Assembly (NCBI GenBank): GCA_005502915.1
Contig: SCMT01000016.1
Span: 1-64,000 of the forward strand
Origin: Lysobacteraceae bacterium 2PB
GTDB lineage: Bacteria; Pseudomonadota; Gammaproteobacteria; Xanthomonadales; Xanthomonadaceae
Length of the DNA: 64,000 nucleotides
Direction: 5' to 3'
How positions within the stretch are numbered: position 1 is the stretch's first letter; each line of letters opens with the position of its first letter. Positions 24,642-34,600 of the stretch are shown piece after piece. The notes below the pieces were generated by a model. The model made no database searches, was not told where the DNA came from, and saw nothing but the letters and a program-made list of their open reading frames with translations. A program made the translations under genes and the position numbers.

Positions 24642-25429
24642 GCGGCCTCCGTGCGCGGCGCGGCGTCGAACGGGATGGGACCGTCCGGCTGGCCGTCGAG
24701 GAATTGGCGCACGAGCGGGTCGCGACCGGCCTGCAGTTCGGCGGGCGTGCCGTCGAAGACGATGCCGCCGTTGGCGATGACCACGGCGCGGTCGGCGATC
24801 GGCAGGGTCTCGTGGACGTGGTGGGTGACGATCAGGCTGGTCAGGCCCAGGGTGCGGTTGAGCCGCGAGATCAGGCTCATGATCACGCCGCTGGCGATCG
24901 GGTCCAGGCCGGTCAGGGGCTCATCGTAGATCATCAGCGGCGGGTCCAGCGCGAGCGCGCGGGCCAGGGCGACGCGGCGCGCCATGCCGCCGGAGAGTTC
25001 GCGCGGGTAGAGGTCGGCGGCGGCGCGCAGGCCGACCGCATGCAGCTTCATCTCGACCAGCTGGCGCACCACGGCCGGCGGCAGGTCGGTATGCGTGCGC
25101 AGCGGCAGGGCGACGTTCTCGGCGGCGGTCAGATCGGTCAGCAGGCCATTGCCCTGCAGCAGCACGCCCACCCGCTTGCGCAGTTCCAGCAGGTCGCGCC
25201 TGCGCTGTGGGACCGGCTGGCCGAAGACCTCGACAGTACCGGCGGCCGGCGACAGCTCCCCGGTGACCGCCGACAGCAGGGTCGACTTGCCGCAGCCCGA
25301 GGGCCCGAGGATCGCGGTCACGCTGCCCTGCGGCACCGACAGGTCGATGTCGCGCAGGATGACGCGGCCACCCCGTTCGAGGCGGAGGCCGGCGACGCGG
25401 ACGGCGATGGGAGAGGGCGCAGAGGACAC
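24638..25429 (-). CDS. mlaF: MlaF, ATPase subunit of the Mla transporter
   Basis: A 263-residue ABC ATPase: Walker A GPSGCGKST, Q-loop VLLQGNGLL, signature LSGGMARRVALARAL, Walker B LMIYDEPLTGLDP and H-loop IVTHHVHE. The Q-loop and C-terminal region fit the MlaF branch. No ATG lies near the expected N-terminus; the best start is GTG at 25429 (then SSAPSPIAVRVAG), without a clear ribosome site. It is the first gene of the mla series. Confidence 0.92.
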   Translation of the reverse strand: MSSAPSPIAVRVAGLRLERGGRVILRDIDLSVPQGSVTAILGPSGCGKSTLLSAVTGELSPAAGTVEVFGQPVPQRRRDLLELRKRVGVLLQGNGLLTDLTAAENVALPLRTHTDLPPAVVRQLVEMKLHAVGLRAAADLYPRELSGGMARRVALARALALDPPLMIYDEPLTGLDPIASGVIMSLISRLNRTLGLTSLIVTHHVHETLPIADRAVVIANGGIVFDGTPAELQAGRDPLVRQFLDGQPDGPIPFDAAPRTEAA

Positions 25430-25690
25430 GACGGAGGGAATCCGGGGCGTAAAAAAGGCGTTCAGGATGGCGGCTGCCGGCTGAATCCCGGTGGAGCGGC
25501 GGCCAGCGGCGGGCGTCCATTGTCGCCGGCCGACGACCGCCTGTCTGCGTCGCCGGGGGCGACGCAGCGTCCCGGAGCCGCTCCCTGCCGGAGAAGTGAT
25601 GCCGGACGCCGCCTTGTGCGCGACGCGTCCGCACGCGAGGATGTCGCGCGATGCCGGCCCACGCGCCGGCGACACCGACACGGGGATACC

Positions 25691-25981
25691 ATGGATCTGC
25701 TGACGCTGGAACACTTCGCCGGCTGCGTGAACGAGACGTTCACCGCCAGTCTCAACGACATGGACGTGGAATTCGTCCTGGTGGAGGCGCGGCCGCTGCA
25801 GGCGAGTGCTTCCGGCGCGATGCGCGCGCCGTTCTCGCTGCTGTTCCGCAACACGTCGCCGATCCTGTTCCCGCAGCAGATCTATGCGATGCGCCACCCG
25901 CGCGTCGGCGAAACCGGGATCTTTCTCGTGCCGGTCGCCCAGGAGCGCGCGGGTTTCCTCTACCAGGCGGTCTTCAACTGA
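25691..25981 (+). CDS. DUF6916-like small protein next to the tail-collar cluster
   Basis: A 96-residue soluble protein without signal or membrane segments: MDLLTLEHFAGCVNETFTAS, a central VEFVLVEARPL, PFSLLFRNTSPILFPQQIYAM and GETGIFLVPVAQ. The pattern (small beta-rich domain, F-x-L-x-F, L-P-Q-x-x-Y, H-P-x-x-G-x-x-x-x-F-L-V-P) fits the DUF6916 family, which I recall beside tail-collar genes. It is transcribed away from mlaF and overlaps the 3' end of the convergent GNAT gene by 8 bases. Its role is unknown; context suggests a partner or chaperone of the collar proteins. Confidence 0.8.
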   Translation: MDLLTLEHFAGCVNETFTASLNDMDVEFVLVEARPLQASASGAMRAPFSLLFRNTSPILFPQQIYAMRHPRVGETGIFLVPVAQERAGFLYQAVFN

Positions 25982-26555
25982 CCGGGGGCGCGCCGGTGTC
26001 CGGCGTCCACGCCATGGCGATGTGGGACGCGCCGCTGTCGTCGGTGACGGCGAAGCCCAGGCGTTCGTAGAGCCGCTGCGCGCCGGGATTGGTCCGCATG
26101 ACGTGCAGGTGCATGCCCCGGCCGAGTGCGGCAGCCTCGGCCTGGCTGTGACGGATCAGGGTGCCGCCCACGCCACTGCCGCGCAGCCCGGGGAACAGGC
26201 AGATGTCGACGATCAGATGCGCCGGCGCCACGCGCTGCAGGTAGTAGCGACCGACCGGGCCGCGGCCCGTCTGCTCGATCGCCAGGAAGTCCGTGTCGGC
26301 GTAGTGGCCGATGTAATGCTGGTGCTGCAGGCCGAACTGCTGGTCCAGGAACGCGCGTTTGGCGATCGCCGGCCAGGGCACGGGCGCCATTTCCTCGGCA
26401 CGCGTCGTCGCGTAGAGGTCGCGGAGCCAGGGCAAGTCCCCGTCGTGCAGCCAGCGCAATGAAAACCCGCGCTCGGCGAGGAGCGCGGGGGTCTGCATCC
26501 GGTCGGACCGTTCCGGCGGGAACGGTGCCGACCGCGATGGCGTCGCCACCGTCAT
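25974..26555 (-). CDS. GNAT family N-acetyltransferase
   Basis: A 193-residue acetyltransferase with the acetyl-CoA motif in LFPGLRGSGVGGTLIRHSQAEAAALG (R/Q-x-x-G-x-G/A core) and the C-terminal NPGAQRLYERLGF segment. Its ATG is separated by one base from the stop of the third tail-collar gene, so translation is probably coupled and the gene belongs to that operon. The substrate is unknown; acetylation of a collar protein or of a surface glycan are possibilities inferred only from position. Confidence 0.88.
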   Translation of the reverse strand: MTVATPSRSAPFPPERSDRMQTPALLAERGFSLRWLHDGDLPWLRDLYATTRAEEMAPVPWPAIAKRAFLDQQFGLQHQHYIGHYADTDFLAIEQTGRGPVGRYYLQRVAPAHLIVDICLFPGLRGSGVGGTLIRHSQAEAAALGRGMHLHVMRTNPGAQRLYERLGFAVTDDSGASHIAMAWTPDTGAPPVS

Positions 26556-26556
26556 G

Positions 26557-27096
26557 TCACGGGAACGACGGAAAGAAGCCCTGCAGCGCGATGCAGAAGT
26601 TCAGACCCAGATAGGGTTGCTGGTTCTGGTGGGGCTGCCCGCCGCCCTGGCTCGGCGAAATCATGTTCGGGGCGAACGTGGTGTTGGGAGCGCTCGAATT
26701 GAAGGGTCTGTTCGCTGTCGCGCCAGGCTGGGACAGGCCGCCGTTCGCGACGGGAGCATTGACCTTCTTGGCCGCATCCGCCGGCAGATAGGCGTTGATG
26801 CCATGGTTGTGCTGCGGGATCTGATTGCTGGTCAGGGTGACGGTGTTGACGCCGAACGATTGCCCCAGCGTCCGTGGCGACAGGCCCGGTCCGTTGCCCT
26901 GCTGGCAACCGGCGCGGCCGGCGAAGTTGGGCAACTGGAAGGTGGTCTGGCCGTTGCCGCCGTAGAGCGTGCCGATCAGCGCGAACAGCGCGGTGTTCTG
27001 CGGGATCGACAGGGTGGCGCCGTTGCAGTATGCCCAGTTTCTTGGTGCGAAATTGAAGCCGAACAGCTGGATCTCGCCGATGTAGGGTTGCGTCAT
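26557..27096 (-). CDS. Phage tail collar domain protein (Mdp-like), third of three
   Basis: A 179-residue protein with an N-terminal tail-collar domain: IGEIQLFGFNFAPRNWAYCN, LSIPQNTALFALIGTLYGG, TTFQLPNFAGR and GPGLSPRTLGQ. The His-x-His motif PQHNHG (near residue 119) and the conserved C-terminus NFCIALQGFFPSFP follow. The domain is the fold of phage short-fibre collars; bacterial copies are named after the microcystin-dependent protein MdpB. No signal peptide is visible. It is paralogous to the next two genes upstream and coupled to the GNAT gene. Confidence 0.9.
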   Translation of the reverse strand: MTQPYIGEIQLFGFNFAPRNWAYCNGATLSIPQNTALFALIGTLYGGNGQTTFQLPNFAGRAGCQQGNGPGLSPRTLGQSFGVNTVTLTSNQIPQHNHGINAYLPADAAKKVNAPVANGGLSQPGATANRPFNSSAPNTTFAPNMISPSQGGGQPHQNQQPYLGLNFCIALQGFFPSFP

Positions 27097-27192
27097 GAGT
27101 AGGTTCCTCCGATGAGGGTTGCCGCGCGCGCATGCGATCGCGCTGCGGCCGCGCCAGCGTGGCGCGGTGGATTCGGGTGTCTTTGCTTCACG

Positions 27193-27729
27193 TCATGCCG
27201 GCGACGGGAAGATGCCGAAGGTGGCGATGCAGAACTGCACCGTCAGCGTGGGCATGCAGTTCTCGTGCGGTTGGCTGCCGCCGGCGAGGCTCGTCGATTG
27301 GGCAGACATCGGCAACGCGGTGGCGCCGGTGATGTCGGACGCATAGAACGTGTCGCCGCTGACGCTGCCGGGCAACACCGTGTTCCCTGGCGTCACGCCG
27401 CCGCCAGCACCGGAGGTCACGACCAGCGTGTGCGTATGCGCCGGCATCTGCGTCGGCAGGACGGTCACGGTCTCGGTGCCGGCGCGCTGGCCGATGACGT
27501 AATTGCTCAGGCCGGGGCCCTGGCCCTGGTGGATCGGCACGCGGCCGCGCAGGTCGGGCACCGCGAAGGTGGTCTGGCCGTCGCCGCCGTAGGTGGTGCC
27601 GATCAGGGCGAACAGGGCGTCGTACTGGGAGATCGGCAGCAGGCTGCCGTCGCAGGCCTGCCAGTTGTTGGGTGCGCCGCGCGTGCCGAAGGCGAACATG
27701 CGGATTTCGCCGATGTAGGGTGTACTCAT
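27193..27729 (-). CDS. Phage tail collar domain protein (Mdp-like), second of three
   Basis: A 178-residue paralogue: IGEIRMFAFGTRGAPNNWQACD, LLPISQYDALFALIGTTYGG, TTFAVPDLRGRVPIHQGQGP, the motif PAHTHTL (near residue 101), then a Gly/Ser-rich variable insert and the C-terminus QPHENCMPTLTVQFCIATFG ending in IFPSPA. The region after the His motif differs most among the three proteins, as expected for a variable tip. No signal peptide is visible. It lies 96 bases upstream of the third copy. Confidence 0.9.
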   Translation of the reverse strand: MSTPYIGEIRMFAFGTRGAPNNWQACDGSLLPISQYDALFALIGTTYGGDGQTTFAVPDLRGRVPIHQGQGPGLSNYVIGQRAGTETVTVLPTQMPAHTHTLVVTSGAGGGVTPGNTVLPGSVSGDTFYASDITGATALPMSAQSTSLAGGSQPHENCMPTLTVQFCIATFGIFPSPA

Positions 27730-27805
27730 GGGTCGTTGGCTCCGGAGGTTGTAAGGATCGCGCTGCCCGAGGGCGCGCGGGTCCGTTGTCCTTGAAGGGT
27801 CGGCG

Positions 27806-28351
27806 TCAGTTGCGCGACGGGAAGATGCCGCTGAGCGCGATGCAGAAATTGATCACGCTGTAGGGCTGCAGGTTCGGGTGCGGCTGGTTGCCGCCGGAGG
27901 GCGCGACCGTCTGGGGGTTCTGCGGGAGAAGCGGGCCCGAGCTGCTGGCATAGATATTCAGTGGTGTCGCGGTGCTGGTGCTGGTCGCGTAGATGCGTCC
28001 GCTCGCATTGCGGTTGTCGCCGTTCGTGGTCGAGGCGTTCATCGAGTGGCTGTGCGCCGGCAGGTTGGTGCTCAGCAGGGTCACGTTCTCGACGCCCGAG
28101 GCCTGGCCGATCTGCACCGACGGCGGCTGCCAGCTCGGATCGACCGAGGAGGCGTAACCGATGGGCGTGCGGCTGCGCAGGTCCGGCAGCGCGAAGTTGG
28201 TGGTGCCGTTGCCCCCGTACTGCGTCCCCAGCAGCGAGAACAGGGCCTGGTTCTGGTTGATCGGCAGCAGTTGGCCGTTCGCCAGCGCCCAGAACTTGGG
28301 CGCGAAGTTGAAGCCGGCCATCATGATCTGGCCGATGAAGAATTCGCTCAT
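27806..28351 (-). CDS. Phage tail collar domain protein (Mdp-like), first of three
   Basis: A 181-residue paralogue: IGQIMMAGFNFAPKFWALAN, LLPINQNQALFSLLGTQYGG, TTNFALPDLRSRTPIGYASS, the motif PAHSHSM (near residue 107), a Ser/Thr/Asn-rich variable segment (about 110-150) and the C-terminus NFCIALSGIFPSRN. A strong ribosome site GGGGAGGA lies 8 bases before the ATG at 28351; the frame is open further upstream without such a site. It is the first gene of the operon and is divergent from the large autotransporter. Confidence 0.9.
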   Translation of the reverse strand: MSEFFIGQIMMAGFNFAPKFWALANGQLLPINQNQALFSLLGTQYGGNGTTNFALPDLRSRTPIGYASSVDPSWQPPSVQIGQASGVENVTLLSTNLPAHSHSMNASTTNGDNRNASGRIYATSTSTATPLNIYASSSGPLLPQNPQTVAPSGGNQPHPNLQPYSVINFCIALSGIFPSRN

Positions 28352-28634
28352 CGTGATCCTCCCCTTGGATGGTGAGCGCGGCGCCTCGTTGCGTCGCGCC
28401 GACGTACTCTGAACCGCATTGGCCGGGGCGACAAGGCCCGACGGCACCGCATGTTGGTATCAGTTCTCGGCGGGGGCTTCCGCTCGACCCTGAACCCTGT
28501 TCCAATGACAAGGACCATGCCGGGGGAGCGGCCTGCGCTGTCTGCCCGAATCCCCGGATCGCGTTTTCGCAGGACGGCCATCATGGCCGGCCGGCAGCCC
28601 GTGTCGGACGGGCGCTCTTCAGGGGAGCTGGAAC

Positions 28635-31600
28635 ATGCATACGTCTTCGAACCGCCGCTCGGGTCGCCGCTACAACGGCACGCTCGGGTTCCTGCTCCTC
28701 CTTCTGGCCGTGTTCTGGCCCACGCTGGCGAGTGCCCAGCACACCTCCAGTCTGTGCCCGGCCCAGACGGCCACGGTGACCGCAGGCGGGACTGTCTCGA
28801 TCAATATCAGCGCCTGCGAACAAGCCGGAAACGGCGGAATCGGCGCCATCGACGGCGGGTCTTTCGGCGCCGGGGACTTCGAGAACCATGGTACGGCCAC
28901 GACCCGGCGCACCGGCGGCCAGTGGTTCCTGGACTACAGCCACAATGGCTCGACCGGCATCGGTTCGACGGATGTCTTCGAGCTCAGCGATGGCTCCCTC
29001 GCTGGCAACGGCGACATCCAGTTCACGATCACCATCAACCCGTCGGCTTCGCCGATCACGGTCCTGCCCGGCAGCCTGCCGACCCTGACCGCCGGCACGC
29101 CCTTCACGCAGACCCTGACGTCCTCGGGTGGTCTGGCGCCCTACACCTATACCCTGCAGAGCGGTGTGCTGCCCGTCGGCCTCACCCTGACCAGCGGCGG
29201 TGTCCTCAGCGGCACGCCGACCCAGCGCGGTGCCTACAGCTTCAGCGTGCGCTCCACCGATGCCACCACGCCCACGGCGCAGTTCGTGGACAAGGGCTAC
29301 ACCGGCACGGTGCAGAATCCGACCCTGACCCTCGTCTCGGCCAGCGGCACCGCGATCCAGAATGCCCCCTTCTCGCAGACGCTGGCCGTCAATGGCGGCG
29401 TCGCACCCCACACCTGCCAGGAAGAGGGCGGCCCGGCCTTCCCTTCTGGCATCAGCATCTCCAGCGCTTGTGTCATCAGTGGCACCACAACCGCAGCGCC
29501 CGGTCCCTATCCGGTGCAGATTCGCGTCACCGACGCCAGCACCGGGCCGGGTACCTATTTCGAAGTCGAGAACTACACCCTCACCGTCAGCCCGCCGCCG
29601 AGCGTCACCATCGCGGTGTCGCCGGCCTCGGTCAGTGAAGATGGCGCGACCAACCTGACCTACACGGTCACCCGCAGCCTCAACATTTCCTCGCCGACGG
29701 TGGTCAATCTCACCGTCTCCGGGACCGCGACCTCCGGCGTCGACTACACCGGCGCGCCCGCGAACATCACCATCCCCGCCGGCGCGACCACGGCGACTTT
29801 CACGATCGATCCCACGGTCGACGGCACCGTCGAGGCCGATGAAACCGTGACCTTCACGGTCGCGGCCGGCACCGGCTACACCGTCGGCGTGCCCGCCAGC
29901 GCCACCGGCACGATCCTCAACGACGACGTGCCGAGCGCGACGATCAGCGTCACCCCGGCGAATGTCGCGGAAGACGGCGCGCCCAACCTCGTCTACACGG
30001 TCACGCTGAACCAGGCGTCGTTCTCGGCCCTGTCGATCGCGTACAGCATCGGCGGCACCGCGACCAACGGCACCGACTACGCGACGATCGCCTCGCCGCT
30101 GGTCATCCCGGCCGGCAGCACCACCGGCACGATCACGGTCAATCCGACCGCCGATGCCACGATCGAAACCAACGAGACGGTCACCCTGACCCTGAATGCG
30201 GGCGCCGGCTATACCGTCGGCGTGCCGAACAGCGCCACCGGTACGATCCTCAACGACGACCTGCCGAATCTGGTGATCAACGATGTCACGGCGAACGAAG
30301 GCAATGCCGGCATCACCAACTTCACCTTCACCGTCAGCCTGAGCGCGCCGGCCGGCCCGGGCGGGGTCACCTTCGACATCGGCACCGCCAACGGTAGTGC
30401 GGCGGCGGGTCTGGACTACGTGGCCAGCAACCTGACCGGCCAGACCATCCCGGCCGGCAGCAGCACCTACACCTTCACGGTGCTGGTCAACGGCGACCTG
30501 CTCAACGAGCCGAACGAGACCTTCTTCGTCAACGTCACCAACGTGGTCAACGCGGTGGTGGTCGATGGCACGGGCCTGGGCACGATCAACAACGACGATC
30601 CGCTGCCGAGCCTGTCGATCAATGACGTCACCGTGGTCGAAGGCAATGCCGGTACCGTCAACGCGGTGTTCACCGTGACCCTCAACGCCGCCAGTGGCCA
30701 GACGGTCTCCGTCAACTACGTCACGGCCGACGGCACCGCGACCCAGCCGGCGGACTACACCAATACCAGCGGTACGCTGATCTTCACCCCGGGCCAGACC
30801 ACCGGCACCATCACCGTGCCGGTGATCGGCGAGATCATCCCCGAGGCGAACGAGACCTTCTTCGTCAACCTCAGCGGCGCGACCAACGCGACGATCAGCG
30901 ACAACCAGGGCGTCGGCACGATCACCAACGACGACGTGCCGGTGACGGTCAGCCCCGCCACGGTGCCGAACGGCACGGTCGCGGCGGCCTACAGCCAGAC
31001 GCTCACCGCCAGCGGCGGCACCGCGCCGTACAGCTTCGCAGTCACCGCCGGCGCCCTGCCGGCTGGTCTCACGCTGTCGCCGGGTGGCGTGCTGAGCGGT
31101 ACGCCGACGGCAGGCGGTACGTTCAACTTCACCGCGACCGCGACCGACAACAGCGCCTTCCCGGGTCCGTTCTCGGGCAGCCAGGCCTACACGCTGGTCA
31201 TCGCACCGCCGACGATCACGCTGCCGGCCACCTCGCTGGCGGGCGGCACCCTGGGTTCGCCGTACTCGGCCTCGATCACGGCGGCCTCGGGCGGCACTGC
31301 GCCGTACAGCTATGCCGTCACTGCCGGCGCGCTGCCGGGCGGCCTCTCGCTCAACCCGTCGACCGGTGCCATCACCGGCACGCCGAGCGCGCTGGGCGGC
31401 TTCAGCTTCAGCATCACCGCGACCGACAGCAGCACCGGCACCGGACCGTACACGGCCACCCAGGCGTACGCGATCAACGTGATCGACGTGCCGCCGACCG
31501 CCGCGAACTCGTCGCTGACCGTCGCCTACAACGCGGCGGCCACCAACGTGCCGCTGAGCCTGTCGGGCGGCGCCGCGACGTCGCTCGCCATCGGCACTTC

Positions 31601-34600
31601 GCCGGCCAACGGCACGGTGATCGTCAGCGGCACCACGATCACGTACCAGCCGAATGTCGGTTACGCCGGTCCGGACAGCTTCACCTACACCGCGACGAAC
31701 AGTGGCGGTACCTCGGCGCCGGCGACGGTCAGCGTGACGGTGCAGGACCCGGTCATCACGATCACGCCGAGCGGCAGCTTTGCCGCCACGGTCGCGGTGC
31801 CGTACTCGCAGACCTTCACCTTCAACGGTGGCGCGCAGCCTTGGTCGTCCTATCAGGTCACCAACCTGCCCGCAGGCCTCGCCGTCACCGGCACCACCGC
31901 GAATACGGTGACCATCTCGGGTACGCCGACGCAGGCAGGCACGTTCAATCTGAATGTGTCCGCCACCGACAGCAGCACCGGCAACGGCCCGTACTCGGTC
32001 GGCCAGGCGTTCGCGCTGACCGTGGCTGCGCCGACCCTGACGCTGGCGCCGCCGTCGACCACATTCAATCCGGCCTATGGCGCGCCGTTCTCGCAGACCT
32101 TCACTGCGGGCGGTGGCATCGGACCGTACACCTATTCGGTCACCGGCACCCTGCCGACCGGCCTGAGCCTGACGGGCGACACCGTCTCGGGCACGCCCAC
32201 CGTGCCTGGCAATTACGTCGTGTTGATCACGGCGACCGACACCGGCTCCACCGGTACGGGCTCGCCGTTCACGATCGGTCAGAGCTATACGTTCAATGTG
32301 TCGACCCCGACCATCGTCGTCAGTCCGGCGACCTTGCTTGATCCGGTCGCTGCGACCGCCTACAGCCAGACCATCACCGCGACCGGTGGCGTCGGGCCTT
32401 ACGGCTTCGCGGTGAGCGCGGGCAGCCTGCCGCCGGGCATCACCCTGGCCAGCGGTGGTGCGCTCTCGGGCACCTCGAACCAGGTCGGGACCTACAACTT
32501 CACGATCACGGCGACCGACAACTTCGGCCAGACCGGCAGCCGCGCCTACACGGTGACGATCGCCGCGCCGACGCTGACGATGACCCCGGCACCGGGCACG
32601 CTGAACGCGCCGTATGCCGTGGCCTATTCGCAGACCTTCAGCGCCTCGGGTGGCTCGAACAGCTTCAGCTACGCCCTCACCGGCACCCTGCCGGCGGGCC
32701 TGAGCTTCAGCGGCAACACGATCAGCGGCACGCCGACCGTGCCGGGCAGCTACCCGATCACGATCACCGCCACCGACACCGTGCTGACCGGCGTGGGCGC
32801 ACCGTTCTCGATCGCGCAGAACTACACGATCGACGTGCCGGCGCCGGCCATCGTCGTGAGCCCGGCGACCCTGCCGGATCCGACGGGTGCGGTCGCCTAC
32901 AGCCAGACCATCACCGCGACCGGTGGTGCCGCGCCGTACGGCTTCGCGGTGACCGCGGGCAGCCTGCCGCCGGGCATCACCCTCGCCAGCGGTGGCGTGC
33001 TCTCGGGCACCTCGAACCAGGTGGGCACCTACAGCTTCACCGTGACCGCGACCGACAACTTCGGCCAGACCGGCAGCCAGGCCTACACCGTGACCATCGC
33101 AGCGCCGACGCTGACGATGACCCCGGCGCCGGGCACGCTGAACGCGCCGTACGCGACGGCCTTCTCGCAGACCTTCCCGGCTGCGGGCGGCTCGAACAGC
33201 TTCAGCTACGCCCTCACCGGCACCCTGCCGGCGGGCCTGAGCTTCAGCGGCAACACGATCAGCGGCACGCCGACCGTGCCGGGCAGCTACCCGATCACGA
33301 TCACCGCCACCGACACCGTGCTGACCGGCGTGGGCGCACCGTTCTCGATCGCGCAGAACTACACGATCGACGTGCCGGCCCCGACGATCACCGTCGACCC
33401 GGCGACGCTGCCGAACACGACGGCTGGCGTGGCGTACAGCCAGACGATCACCGCCAACGGTGGCGCTGCGCCGTACAGCTTCGCGGTGACCGCGGGCAGC
33501 CTGCCGAACGGCCTGAGCCTGACCACGGGCGGTGCGCTGAGCGGCACGACGACCACGTCGGGCACGTTCAACTTCACCGTGACCGCGACCGACAACTTCG
33601 GCCAGACCGGCAGCCGCGCCTACACCGTGGTGGTGGCCGTCCCGACGATCACGCTGACCCCGGCGACGCTGCCGGCCGGCAATGCCGGCACGGCCTACTC
33701 GCAGGTGCTGACGATCAGCGGCGGCATCGCGCCGTACATCGTGACCCAGACCGGTGCGCTGCCGACCGGCATCACCTTCAACGCCGCCACCCGCACCTTC
33801 AGCGGCACGCCGACGCAGTCGGGCACGTTCAACATCAGCGTGACCGTCACCGACAGCACCGGCGGCACCGCCGCGACCGTCACCAACAACTACACGTTGA
33901 CGATCGCGGTGCCGACCCTGTCGCTGACGCCGGCGGCGGGTGCGCTGCCGGCCGGTACCGGCGGCACGCCGTACAGCCAGACCTTCACCGCGAGCAACGG
34001 CGTCTCGCCGTACACCTACGCGCTGACGGCGGGTGCGCTGCCTGCGGGCCTCACGCTGAATCCGACCACGGGCGCGCTCACCGGCACGCCGACGGTGGCC
34101 GGCAGCTTCAGCTTCAGCATCCGCGCCACCGACAGCACCACCGGCACGGCGGCGACGGTGACGAACGCCTACACCCTGGCGATCTCGACCCCGACGATCA
34201 CGGTGAATCCGCCGGTCCTGCCCAACGGCATCTTCTCGGTGCCCTACAACCACGTGTTCAACGCGGTGGGCGGCACTGCGCCGTACACCTTCGCGGTGTC
34301 GGCCGGCGCGCTGCCGGCGGGCGTGACCCTGAACGCCAACGGCAACCTCAGCGGTGCGCCGACGGCCACGGGTGCGTTCAACTTCACCATCCGCGCCACG
34401 GACGCACTGGGCTTCACCGGCACGCGCGCCTACACGATCAGCGTCGTGCAGCGCCCCGATCCGTCGCGCGATCCGGAAGTGCGTGGCCTGATCGAATCGC
34501 AGGCGGATGCGACCCGCCGCTTCGCGACGACGCAGATCAACAACTTCCAGCAGCGTCTGGAGCGGTTGCATGGTGCCGGCACGGGCGGTGGCTTCGACAA

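Noticed and set aside
26557-28351. Prophage or tailocin remnant, suggested by tail-collar domains
   Set aside because: No baseplate, tube, sheath, tape-measure, lysis, integrase or attachment sequence is near; the three genes are paralogues in a chromosomal operon with a GNAT gene, as for Mdp-like bacterial proteins.
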